DNA from: CALANV01 sp036381615
Lineage (GTDB): Bacteria; Pseudomonadota; Alphaproteobacteria; CACIAM-22H2
Length of the DNA: 64,000 nt
Direction of reading: 5' to 3'
Assembly (NCBI GenBank): GCA_036381615.1
Contig: DASVCL010000066.1
Location: forward strand, 62,001-126,000
The position numbers and the translations under genes were made by a program. The notes under the pieces are model-generated. The model was not told the DNA's origin. It saw nothing but the letters and a program-made list of their open reading frames with translations, and made no database searches. Positions 48,321 through 58,213 of the stretch are shown one piece after another; positions within the stretch are counted from its first letter, which is position 1; the number at the start of each line of letters is the position of its first letter.

Positions 48321-48684
48321 CGGCCAGGAGTTGCCTGACGCGGTTGACGAGCTCGCGGGTCGAGAACGGCTTGGTGACGTAGTCGTCGGCGCCGAGTGCT
48401 AGACCCTTCTCGCGCTCTACCTCGCGGCTCTTGGCCGTCAACATGACGATCTTGATGTCCTTCCACGCCGGATTGGCGCGGATGGTCTGGCACACCTCGT
48501 AACCGTCGCGTCCGGGCGTCATGACGTCGAGCAGAATGAGATCGGGGGCACGCTCGGCGACCGCCTGCAGTGCCGCGTCACCGTCACGCGCGACGCGCAC
48601 GTCGTACCCCGCCTGCTTCATCAGGAACTCGAGCGACAGGACGATATTGGGCTCGTCGTCGACCAGCAATACCGAGGGTCTCAT
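48307..48684 (-). CDS. Single-domain response regulator
   Basis: The 125-aa receiver has the acidic pair in VLLVDDEPN, the phosphorylatable Asp53 in LILLDVMTPGRDG, the Thr in MLTAKS and the Lys in YVTKPF. There is no output domain. It is the first gene of the unit regulator, exonuclease fusion, small peptide, SSS-kinase, so the kinase is its likely partner. ATG 48684 is the natural start. Confidence 0.93.
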   Translation of the reverse strand: MRPSVLLVDDEPNIVLSLEFLMKQAGYDVRVARDGDAALQAVAERAPDLILLDVMTPGRDGYEVCQTIRANPAWKDIKIVMLTAKSREVEREKGLALGADDYVTKPFSTRELVNRVRQLLADEHP

Positions 48685-48858
48685 GGGCGTCTTCCTCCAC
48701 CCCGCATCGGGGCGGGGGTACCGCATGGCGCGGCTCTGTTCTCCGCTCAAGGATAGACTCGCCGCCGCCGCTTGTCATGGCCGGTGCCGGCCGCCCGGGA
48801 TGCCGCGGGAGAGGGAAGCCGGCCCTCCTCCTTAGGCCGGCTCCTGAGGCACCGGGAC

Positions 48859-49038
48859 ATGGCGGACATGGACGTGCCGATCGACGAATCCGGCGAGATC
48901 GGCCCTGCTCACCAGTTCGTCCAGGCCGTCGATGGCGAGACGGGGGTAATGGACAGCGGATGCCTGTGCTGCGTCATCCGCAGCGATCTCGCCCATGCCG
49001 TCCCCATGATGAATTGCAGCGATGCTGCGGATATCTGA
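48859..49038 (+). pseudogene. Fragment of a CobW/ZigA-family GTPase
   Basis: The plus-strand frame reads DESGEIGPAHQFVQAVDGETGVMDSGCLCCVIRSDL, which corresponds to the NEFGEIG … SGCLCC … RGDL segment of CobW-family zinc metallochaperone GTPases. The Walker A region before it and everything after SDLAHAV are gone, and a stop follows at about 60 codons. It is a decayed fragment between the response regulator and ettA. Confidence 0.72.
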
Positions 49039-49246
49039 CAGCAACGATCCTCGACTCCCCCGGCATGCATGGAGGAACCGACGGTGACCGGCTGCCAGAA
49101 TGGGGGCGAATGTTACACGATGACATTCGTCAACAGCCCAGTTCGATCGGGGGCCGCCTGCCCGAGGTTGCTCGCACGGGGCCGATCGGTTAGAACCGCG
49201 CCACCTAGAATTCCCCACGCACAGGTCCAGAGAAGCGAGAGCGCCG

Positions 49247-50929
<1,683 letters not shown>

Positions 50930-50943
50930 TCATTACGTGCCAC

Positions 50944-50977
50944 GCGGGGCCGGGCAGGCGCGCGGCCCCGCTTTCTT
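50944..50977 (+). terminator. Terminator of ettA
   Basis: A perfect 9-bp stem (GCGGGGCCG / CGGCCCCGC) is followed by TTTCTT. It separates ettA from the convergent mlaC gene. Confidence 0.8.
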
Positions 50978-50985
50978 CGCGGAGA

Positions 50986-51633
50986 TCACTGACGGGCGCG
51001 CGTGCGTTCACGCAAAGAGGCTAGAAGCCCCTCGACCTTGCCGCCGTTGCGCTGAACGACGGCCGCGAACTCGTCGCGTTGGGTAACGCTCATGCTGATG
51101 CCCTCGACGAGTACGTCGAAGATCTTGAAGCCTCCGCCATTCCGGCGCATCCGCACATCGAGGCGTGCGGGCGGCTTGCCCGGCAGCGTCGCCTCGACCA
51201 TCGCGACCACGTCGCCGTCCTGGCCTTCGCGCGTACCGAGGACCCGCAGCTGGGCGCCGGCAAAGTCCTGAAACCGGTTGGCGTAGGTCTGAACGATCAG
51301 GTCCTCGAACAACTTCAAATATTCGGCCCGCTCGGCCTCGGTCGCAGTACGCCAGTAACGGCCCAGGACGAAGCGACCGATCCCCGGCACGTCGAACGCC
51401 TCGGTCAGCATCGCACGAAAGCGCGCGATCCGTTCCGGTGCGGGCAGGGCGTCCGTCGTGAGTTCGGCGATGGCGCGGCTTGCGAGACGGGTGACGAACT
51501 GGCTGCCCTCTTGCAATGCCACCGCTGGCGCGTCCGTGGCCGGCGCTGCCGACATCGCCGACTGCGCCTGGACGCCGGTTGCGACGCAACCCAGCGCGAG
51601 CGCGAGGGCAAGGATCGAATGACGGCGGATCAT
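50986..51633 (-). CDS. mlaC: MlaC-type phospholipid-binding periplasmic protein
   Basis: The 215-aa protein has a signal peptide (MIRRHSILALALALGCVATGVQA) and a Tol-Tol-Ttg2/MlaC domain (FDVPGIGRFVLGRYWRTATEAERAEYLKLFEDLIVQTYANRF). MlaC ferries phospholipid between the outer membrane MlaA complex and the inner membrane Mla transporter. It starts 4 bp after mlaA ends. The ABC components MlaFED are not in the window. ATG 51633 is chosen for the signal peptide. Confidence 0.93.
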   Translation of the reverse strand: MIRRHSILALALALGCVATGVQAQSAMSAAPATDAPAVALQEGSQFVTRLASRAIAELTTDALPAPERIARFRAMLTEAFDVPGIGRFVLGRYWRTATEAERAEYLKLFEDLIVQTYANRFQDFAGAQLRVLGTREGQDGDVVAMVEATLPGKPPARLDVRMRRNGGGFKIFDVLVEGISMSVTQRDEFAAVVQRNGGKVEGLLASLRERTRARQ

Positions 51634-51637
51634 GACG

Positions 51638-52447
51638 TCAGTTCTGGATGGTCCTGTCCGCAGGCGGAGCCGGCTCCGCCGATAGGCGTGGCGCCGGGGT
51701 ATCCGCGCCGGACTGGCTGTTGCGGATCTCGGCATCGCGCCGCTGGCGATAGATGCTGCGGATGGTGGCGTAGAAGTCGAGCGAATTGCGCTCGAGATCG
51801 GCCAGGGTCTCGATATTGCGCTCGCGCGTGTCGATTCCGGTCAAAGCCCCACGCCCGATGGTCGCCGCATCGACGCCGCCCAATGCGATATTGACCGGAT
51901 CAGCAAAAAAGCCGACCCCCAAACCCGCCGCGTCGCGCACGTTCGACGGGCCGAGGACCGGCAGCACGAGATACGGCCCCTCACCGGCGCCCCAGACGGC
52001 AAAGGTTTGACCAGCGTCTTCCTCGTGGTGCGGAAAACCCATGTCCGTTGCGACATCGAAGATGCCGACGACGCCGAGCGTGCTGTTGATGGTGAAACGG
52101 GCGAGCGCCGTGTAGGTGCGCTGCAGGTCCCCCTGGAAGAGGTCGTTCACCGCCGTCCATGGCAGCCGCAGGTTGGCAAGCACATTGCGGATGCGGTCGC
52201 GTGCCGGCTCGGGCACACCGATCCGGTACCACCAGGCGACCGGCTTGATGACCATCTCGTCGAGGAAGCGGTTGACCTCGAAGATGTAGCGGTTGGTCGG
52301 TTCGAGGGGATCGTTCGTCTCCTCAAGCTGCGCCTGCTTTTCCGGGGTGTTGGGAATGACGCAGGCCGACAGGGAGAGCAGGGCGATGCCCATGCCGACG
52401 AGACATGCTTTCCGGCCAGCCAATTTGCGACGCATCATGAGGGACAA
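51638..52447 (-). CDS. mlaA: MlaA (VacJ) outer-membrane lipoprotein
   Basis: The 269-aa protein begins with a lipoprotein signal (GIALLSLSAC) and has the MlaA family core: NDPLEPTNRYIFEVNRFLDE, then a helix, WTAVNDLFQGDLQRTYTALARFTINSTLGVVGIFDVATDMGFPHHEEDAGQTF and GPYLVLPVLGPSNVRDAAG. It removes misplaced phospholipid from the outer leaflet. The first of three nearby Met codons (52447) is annotated; 52438 or 52435 are equally possible. The tail is Pro/Ala-rich. Confidence 0.95.
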   Translation of the reverse strand: MSLMMRRKLAGRKACLVGMGIALLSLSACVIPNTPEKQAQLEETNDPLEPTNRYIFEVNRFLDEMVIKPVAWWYRIGVPEPARDRIRNVLANLRLPWTAVNDLFQGDLQRTYTALARFTINSTLGVVGIFDVATDMGFPHHEEDAGQTFAVWGAGEGPYLVLPVLGPSNVRDAAGLGVGFFADPVNIALGGVDAATIGRGALTGIDTRERNIETLADLERNSLDFYATIRSIYRQRRDAEIRNSQSGADTPAPRLSAEPAPPADRTIQN

Positions 52448-52734
52448 GCCCAGGTTGGTATTCGGTATTCGTTGTGCGGTGCACGTGTCGCGGCTATCCG
52501 CTGGCGCCTTGCCTAGCCCTGACGCGGCAGTAGCGCGGCTTCCAGCCCCCTTCCGGACGCCAGCATCTTCGGACGAAAGGTTGAAGTTACGGTTAACCGG
52601 CGATTCGCCCGCAATAACGGGCGATTAGCTACCACAGACGGCAAGTAGCGCCAATTCCCCGCCGGGGGTGGGAGCCTCGAATTCGGCCATGTGTTGCATC
52701 AGTGCATCCACATCGGCCTATAACCAGATGTCTA
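52448..52734. other. Intergenic region between mlaA and the methionine operon
   Basis: Nothing recognised apart from the promoter/operator listed next. AT content rises sharply after 52720. Confidence 0.5.
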
Positions 52735-52763
52735 TTGAAAGATATAAAGATATCGTTATACAT
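52735..52763 (+). promoter_or_regulatory. Promoter with embedded palindromic operator for the ArsR-metF-metH operon
   Basis: TTGAAA (52735-52740) and TATACA (52757-52762) are spaced 16 bp. The inverted repeat GATAT-AAAG-ATATC (52741-52754) fills the spacer, the classic position for a repressor that blocks RNA polymerase. Transcription should begin near 52769, so the GTG at 52772 has almost no leader. The regulator encoded first in the operon is the likely ligand-controlled repressor. Confidence 0.65.
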
Positions 52764-52771
52764 ACTGCCTT

Positions 52772-53767
52772 GTGATTGGGCTGGAAAATGTCCTGACGAG
52801 CCTGCGCGCCGCTGCCGAGCCGACGCGACTGCGGCTGATCGCCCTCTGCGCTGAAGGCGAGCTTACCGTCAGCGAGCTGACTCAGATCCTCGGCCAAAGC
52901 CAGCCGCGGGTGTCCCGACACCTGAAGCTGCTCTGCGATGCCGGGTTGCTCGAGCGGCTGCCTGAGGGAAGCTGGGTGTTCTACCGGCTCGCGCGCGAGG
53001 GCGAGGCGGGGCGGTTCGCGCAGCAGGTCGTCGCGCTGCTGGGCGCGAATGATCCGGTCCTGCGTCAGGATTTCGAGCGGCTTGCCGCCGTGCGGCAGGC
53101 GCGCGCGGCAGCAGCCGCGAACTATTTTCGCGCCAACGCGGCCCGCTGGGACGAGATTCGCTCCCTTCATGTCGACGATCGCGAGGTCGAGCGGCGCGTG
53201 CTCGAGCTGATCCCGCCCGACCGCATCGAGACGCTGCTCGACATCGGGACCGGAACCGGGCGTATCCTGGAACTGTTCGGCAGCCGCGGCGTGCGTGCCG
53301 TCGGGATCGACCTGTCGCGCGAAATGCTTGCCGTTGCCCGCGCCAACCTCGCGCGTGCCGGTCTCAGCGATTGCTATGTGCGCCAGGGCGACATGTATCG
53401 CCTGCCATGGACGTCGCCTTCGTTCGATGCGGTCACGATCCATCAGGTACTGCATTTCGCGGACGAGCCGGCGCTCGCCATTGCCGAGGCGGCGCGGGTG
53501 CTCAAGCCGGGCGGGCGCCTGCTCGTCGTCGATTTCGCCCCGCATGAGCTCGAACACCTGCGGCGTGACCACGCCCATCGGCGTTTGGGATTTGCCGATG
53601 CCGAAGTCGTCGACTGGATCCGCGAGGCGGGTCTGCAGCCGGGTCAGCTCCTGCATCTCCCGGGCGAACGGCTGACCGTGACTCTGTGGACGGCCGACCG
53701 GCCACAGATCACCGATCGACGCGAGACGAAACCCCTGGACGGAGCACAGGCATGGCCGACGCACTGA
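52772..53767 (+). CDS. ArsR-family regulator fused to a SAM-methyltransferase domain (SahR-like)
   Basis: The 331-aa protein has an ArsR winged helix (about 5-85: AAAEPTRLRLIALCAEGELTVSELTQILGQSQPRVSRHLKLL) and a class I methyltransferase fold (about 130-300) with LLDIGTGTGRILELFG and VLKPGGRLLVVDF. ArsR-type SahR regulators of the methionine cycle respond to S-adenosylhomocysteine; a methyltransferase-like domain is a natural sensor for that ligand. It lies first in the operon and overlaps metF by 16 bp. Start GTG 52772 is nearly leaderless. No metal-binding cysteine pair is visible. Confidence 0.88.
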   Translation: MIGLENVLTSLRAAAEPTRLRLIALCAEGELTVSELTQILGQSQPRVSRHLKLLCDAGLLERLPEGSWVFYRLAREGEAGRFAQQVVALLGANDPVLRQDFERLAAVRQARAAAAANYFRANAARWDEIRSLHVDDREVERRVLELIPPDRIETLLDIGTGTGRILELFGSRGVRAVGIDLSREMLAVARANLARAGLSDCYVRQGDMYRLPWTSPSFDAVTIHQVLHFADEPALAIAEAARVLKPGGRLLVVDFAPHELEHLRRDHAHRRLGFADAEVVDWIREAGLQPGQLLHLPGERLTVTLWTADRPQITDRRETKPLDGAQAWPTH

Positions 53768-54675
53768 GAAACACGACGCTCATCGGCGGTGCGGCCGACG
53801 GCGTCCGCCTGAAGCTGTCCTTCGAGTTCTTCCCGCCGAAGACCGAAGAGATGGAAAAGCAGCTGTGGTCGGCCGTGAAGCGGCTGGAGCCGCTCGCACC
53901 GCAGTTCGTGTCGGTCACCTACGGTGCCGGCGGTTCGACGCGCGAGCGCACGCATGCCACGGTCCGGCGCATCCGTCTCGAGACGACTCTGAACCCGGCG
54001 GCGCACCTGACCTGCGTCGCGGCGACGCGCGAAGAGGTCGATGCGATTGCGCGCCAGTACTGGGAGGCCGGCATCCGGCACATCGTGGCGCTTCGCGGCG
54101 ACATGCCCGGCGGCGGCCGGTTCGTGCCGCATCCGGGCGGCTATACGTGCGCGGCGGAGCTGGTGGCGGGCTTGCGCCGGATCGCACCTTTCGAGATCAG
54201 CGTCGCCGCGTATCCGGAAACCCATCCGGACGCCGAGTCGCCCGCGGCCGATCTCGACAACCTCAAGCGCAAGGTGGACGCCGGCGCGACACGGGCGATC
54301 ACCCAATATTTCTTCGACGTCGACCGGTTCCTGCGTTTTCGCGACCTGTGCGATGCGTTCCGGATTAACGTGCCGATCATTCCCGGCATCCTGCCGGTCA
54401 CGAACTTCGCACAGGTGGTCAGGTTCAGTGCCGCCTGCGGCGCATCGGTGCCGGGCTGGCTGGCACGGCTGTTCGAGGGGCTCGACGACGATCCGGACAC
54501 ACGGCGCCTCGTGGCCGCCACCGTCGCCGCCGAGCAGTGCCGACGCCTGCAGGACCACGGCGTGTCCGAATTCCATTTCTACACGCTCAATCGGGCGGAT
54601 CTGACCTACGCGATCTGTCACATTCTTGGTGTGCGGCCACGCCGGCCGAGCGCGGCACAGGCGGCCGTCGCCTGA
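53752..54675 (+). CDS. metF: Methylenetetrahydrofolate reductase
   Basis: MetF reduces 5,10-methylene-THF to 5-methyl-THF, the methyl donor for MetH. The 307-aa FAD-dependent TIM-barrel protein has SFEFFPPKTEEME, VSVTYGAGGSTRERT, HIVALRGDMP and TRAITQYFFD motifs and ends near EFHFYTLNRADLTYAIC. It overlaps the regulator gene by 16 bp and precedes metH by 24 bp. Confidence 0.97.
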   Translation: MADALRNTTLIGGAADGVRLKLSFEFFPPKTEEMEKQLWSAVKRLEPLAPQFVSVTYGAGGSTRERTHATVRRIRLETTLNPAAHLTCVAATREEVDAIARQYWEAGIRHIVALRGDMPGGGRFVPHPGGYTCAAELVAGLRRIAPFEISVAAYPETHPDAESPAADLDNLKRKVDAGATRAITQYFFDVDRFLRFRDLCDAFRINVPIIPGILPVTNFAQVVRFSAACGASVPGWLARLFEGLDDDPDTRRLVAATVAAEQCRRLQDHGVSEFHFYTLNRADLTYAICHILGVRPRRPSAAQAAVA

Positions 54676-54699
54676 AGTTTCAACATCGGACGAACTGAC

Positions 54700-57600
54700 A
54701 TGGCGCATTTTCTCGACGTCCTGCGCGAGCGCGTTCTTCTTTGCGACGGTGCGATGGGCAGCCGCGTGCAGGCCATGTCGCTCGAGGTCGATCGCGACTT
54801 CCTGGGCAAGGAGAACTGCACCGAGATCCTCACGCGCTCGCGGCCGGACGTCGTGCGCGCGATTCACATGGGCTATGTCGAGGCCGGCTCCGACGTCATT
54901 CAGACCAATACGTTCGGCGGCTCGCCGGTCACGCTCGGCGAGTTCGGGCTGCAGGACGAGGCGTTCGAGCTCAACAAGCGGGCCGCCGAACTCGCGCGCG
55001 AAGCGATCGATGCCTTCAAGCACGACGGCCGTACACGCTTCGTGCTCGGCTCGATCGGCCCGGGCACGAAGCTGCCGAGCCTCGGACATATCGACTATCA
55101 GACGCTGGAGGACGCCCTCACGATCCAGTGCCGCGGCCTGATCGCGGGGGGCGTCGACGGGTTCCTGATTGAGACCTGCCAGGACCCGCTGCAGATCAAG
55201 GCGGCCGTGAACGGCGCGAAGCGGGCACGGGCCGAAGCCGGCCGGGCCGAGGGGGCAGCCGAAATCCCGATCCTCGTCCAGGTCACGGTGGAGACGACCG
55301 GCACGCTCCTGGTCGGTGCGGACATCGCCGCCGCCGCGACCGTGATCCATTCGCTGGACGTGCCCGTGATCGGCCTCAACTGTGCCACCGGGCCGCAGGA
55401 GATGGCCGAGCACGTCAAGTGGCTGTCGGAGAACTGGCCGGGTCTGATCGCCGTGCAGCCCAATGCCGGACTGCCGGAGCTCGTCGAGGGCAAGACGCGC
55501 TATCCCTTGTCGCCCGACGAGCTGGCCAAGTGGCAGGAACGCTTCGTGCGCGAGGACGGGGTCAACATGATCGGTGGCTGTTGCGGCACCGACGTGCCCC
55601 ACATCGCCGCGCTCGATGCCATGCTGCGGAAGCTGGCGGGAACGGCGCATCGGCCGCCCCCGTGGAAGCGCTCCTCCGTCTGGGTTCCATCGGTCGCTTC
55701 GCTCTATCACCAGGTGCCGCTGCGGCAGGAGAACGCGTATTTTTCCATCGGCGAGCGCTGCAACGCGAACGGCAGCCGCCAATGGCGGAAGCTGCAGGAA
55801 GAGGGGAACTGGGAAGGCTGCGTCGAGATGGGGCGTGAGCAGGTGCGCGAAGGCTCGCATGCGCTCGACATCTGCACCGCCTTCGTCGGCCGTGACGAGG
55901 TCAAGGAGATGAACGAGGTGGTGAGCCGCATGCGCGGCGCCGTTACCGCCCCGCTCGTGATCGACTCGACCGAATACGATGTCCTCGAATCCGCGCTGAA
56001 GCTTTACGGCGGCAAGGCGATCCTCAACTCGATCAACTTCGAGGACGGCGAGGAACCGGCTGCGAAACGCATGCAGCTCGCACGGCGCTTCGGCTGCGCG
56101 GTGGTCGCTCTCACGATCGACGAGCAGGGCATGGCCAAGGAGGCCGAGCGCAAGGTCGCGATCGCCAAACGCCTCTTCGAGTTCGCTTGCGGCCGCTTCG
56201 GCCTGCCGGCTTCCGACCTGCTGATCGATCCGCTCACCTTCACGATCGCTACCGGCAATGAGGATGATCGCAAGCTCGGTCTGTGGACGCTCGAGGGCAT
56301 TGAACGCATCCGCGAGGCGCTGCCCGACGTTCAGATCATCCTGGGGCTGTCCAACATCTCGTTCGGCCTCAACCCGGCCGCGCGGCATGTGCTGAACTCC
56401 GTGTTCCTCGACCACGCGATCCGGCGCGGTCTCACGGGGGCGATCGTGCATCACAGCAAGATCATGCCGCTGCACAAGATTCCGGCGGAGGAGGTGCAAG
56501 TCGCCGAAGACCTGATCTTCGACCGTCGCCGCGAAGGCTACGATCCGCTGCAGGCGTTCATTGCCCTGTTCCAAAACCGCAGCGCCGGGGAAAAAACGGC
56601 CAGGAAGCGCGCCGAGCGCGTAGAGGACCGGCTCAAGGAGCGCATCGTCGACGGCGACAAGCAGGGGTTGACCGAGGACCTCGACGAGGCACTTAAGCGA
56701 TATAAGCCGCTCGAAATCATCAATACGTTCCTCCTCGACGGCATGAAGGTCGTGGGCGACCTGTTCGGCGCCGGCAAGATGCAGCTACCCTTCGTCCTGC
56801 AGTCGGCCGAGACGATGAAGGCGGCGGTCGCCTATCTCGAGCCGTTCATGGAGCGGGTCGAGGGTCAGCACAAGGGCACCATCGTGCTGGCCACGGTGAA
56901 GGGTGACGTCCATGACATCGGCAAGAACCTGGTGGACATCATCCTGACCAACAACGGCTACCGGGTGATCAATCTCGGCATCAAGCAGCCGATCGCCAAC
57001 ATCATGGCGGCAGCGCGCGAGCACAAAGCGGACGCAATCGGCATGTCCGGATTGCTGGTCAAGTCGACCGTGATCATGCGCGAGAACCTCGAGGAGATGA
57101 CGCGCCAGGGATTCGACCTGCCGGTACTGCTCGGCGGCGCCGCGCTCACGCGCAAATATGTCGAGGAGGACTGCCTCGCCGCCTATGGCGCGGGCCGCGT
57201 GGCCTACGCACGTGATGCATTCGACGGTCTCGACCTGATGGACAAGGTCATGGCCGGTCAGTTCGACACGCACGTGCAGAAATCGGTGGAGAAGCGCAAG
57301 GGACGGCCGTCCAACCAAAAGCGGGTACTGGGCCAGGCGGCCAAACCGGCACGGCCGGTCGATCTTGAGGAGATCAAGCTGCGCCGCGCCGAACTGGCGA
57401 CGCAGGCGCCAGTGCCCACACCCCCGTTCTGGGGCGCGCGCATGATCGAGCACGTGCCGGTGAAGGCGCTCATGCCCTATCTCAACGAGACCATGCTGTT
57501 CCAGTTTCACTGGGGCTTCCGCAAGGCCGGCAAGAGGCTCGACGAGTACAAGGCGTGGGCTCAGCGCGAGATCCGGCCGATCCTGCGGCGCCTTCTCGAG

Positions 57601-58203
57601 GCGGTTGAACGCGACAACATCTTCGAGCCGCGCGCCATCTACGGCTATTGGCGCTGCTTCTCGGATGGCGACTCCGTCGTCCTCCTCGGCGAGGACGGGA
57701 TCACGGAGGTGGCGCGCTTTCAGTTCCCGCGGCAGGACCGCGAAGGCGGGCTGTGCATCGCCGACTTCTTCCGTGATCGCACCTCGAACGAGCGCGACGT
57801 GATCGGGCTCCAGGTCGTGACGATCGGTCAGCGCGCGTCCGAGGTCGCGCGCGACTGGTTCGCGGAAAGCCGTTATCAGGACTATCTGTACCTCCACGGC
57901 TTCAGCGTGGAGACGGCCGAGGCCCTGGCCGAATATGTCCATAAGCGCATCCGGGCGGAGCTGGGCTTCGCCCACGAGGACGACCGCGACATGGAGAAGA
58001 TGCTGAAGCAGGGCTACCGAGGGTCGCGCTATTCGTTCGGCTATCCCGCCTGTCCGAATCTCAGCGACCAGCGCCAGCTTCTGAAGCTGCTCGGTGCCGA
58101 GCGTATCGGCGTTACGCTGTCGGACGAGGATCAACTCCACCCCGAGCAGTCGACCTCCGCGATCGTGGTCCACCACCCGCAGGCGAAATATTTCAGCGTA
58201 TGA
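54700..58203 (+). CDS. metH: Cobalamin-dependent methionine synthase
   Basis: MetH transfers the methyl group from 5-methyl-THF to homocysteine through B12. The 1167-aa protein is complete. The homocysteine domain has zinc ligands Cys228 (LNCATGP), Cys294 and Cys295 (GGCCGTDVPHI). The pterin domain follows from about 350, then the B12 cap, the cobalamin loop DVHDIGKN with axial His738, and the C-terminal reactivation domain (about 850-1167). It is slightly shorter than E. coli MetH. No cobalamin riboswitch precedes it; control is probably through the ArsR-type regulator. Confidence 0.98.
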   Translation: MAHFLDVLRERVLLCDGAMGSRVQAMSLEVDRDFLGKENCTEILTRSRPDVVRAIHMGYVEAGSDVIQTNTFGGSPVTLGEFGLQDEAFELNKRAAELAREAIDAFKHDGRTRFVLGSIGPGTKLPSLGHIDYQTLEDALTIQCRGLIAGGVDGFLIETCQDPLQIKAAVNGAKRARAEAGRAEGAAEIPILVQVTVETTGTLLVGADIAAAATVIHSLDVPVIGLNCATGPQEMAEHVKWLSENWPGLIAVQPNAGLPELVEGKTRYPLSPDELAKWQERFVREDGVNMIGGCCGTDVPHIAALDAMLRKLAGTAHRPPPWKRSSVWVPSVASLYHQVPLRQENAYFSIGERCNANGSRQWRKLQEEGNWEGCVEMGREQVREGSHALDICTAFVGRDEVKEMNEVVSRMRGAVTAPLVIDSTEYDVLESALKLYGGKAILNSINFEDGEEPAAKRMQLARRFGCAVVALTIDEQGMAKEAERKVAIAKRLFEFACGRFGLPASDLLIDPLTFTIATGNEDDRKLGLWTLEGIERIREALPDVQIILGLSNISFGLNPAARHVLNSVFLDHAIRRGLTGAIVHHSKIMPLHKIPAEEVQVAEDLIFDRRREGYDPLQAFIALFQNRSAGEKTARKRAERVEDRLKERIVDGDKQGLTEDLDEALKRYKPLEIINTFLLDGMKVVGDLFGAGKMQLPFVLQSAETMKAAVAYLEPFMERVEGQHKGTIVLATVKGDVHDIGKNLVDIILTNNGYRVINLGIKQPIANIMAAAREHKADAIGMSGLLVKSTVIMRENLEEMTRQGFDLPVLLGGAALTRKYVEEDCLAAYGAGRVAYARDAFDGLDLMDKVMAGQFDTHVQKSVEKRKGRPSNQKRVLGQAAKPARPVDLEEIKLRRAELATQAPVPTPPFWGARMIEHVPVKALMPYLNETMLFQFHWGFRKAGKRLDEYKAWAQREIRPILRRLLEAVERDNIFEPRAIYGYWRCFSDGDSVVLLGEDGITEVARFQFPRQDREGGLCIADFFRDRTSNERDVIGLQVVTIGQRASEVARDWFAESRYQDYLYLHGFSVETAEALAEYVHKRIRAELGFAHEDDRDMEKMLKQGYRGSRYSFGYPACPNLSDQRQLLKLLGAERIGVTLSDEDQLHPEQSTSAIVVHHPQAKYFSV

Positions 58204-58213
58204 AAATATCTCC

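Noticed and set aside
52448..54700. SAM or cobalamin riboswitch for metF/metH
   Set aside because: The operon starts at an almost leaderless GTG and the metF-metH gap is 24 bp, leaving no room for a riboswitch.
53644..56574. 976-codon minus-strand open frame
   Set aside because: It lies opposite the intact metF and metH genes and is an effect of high GC third positions.
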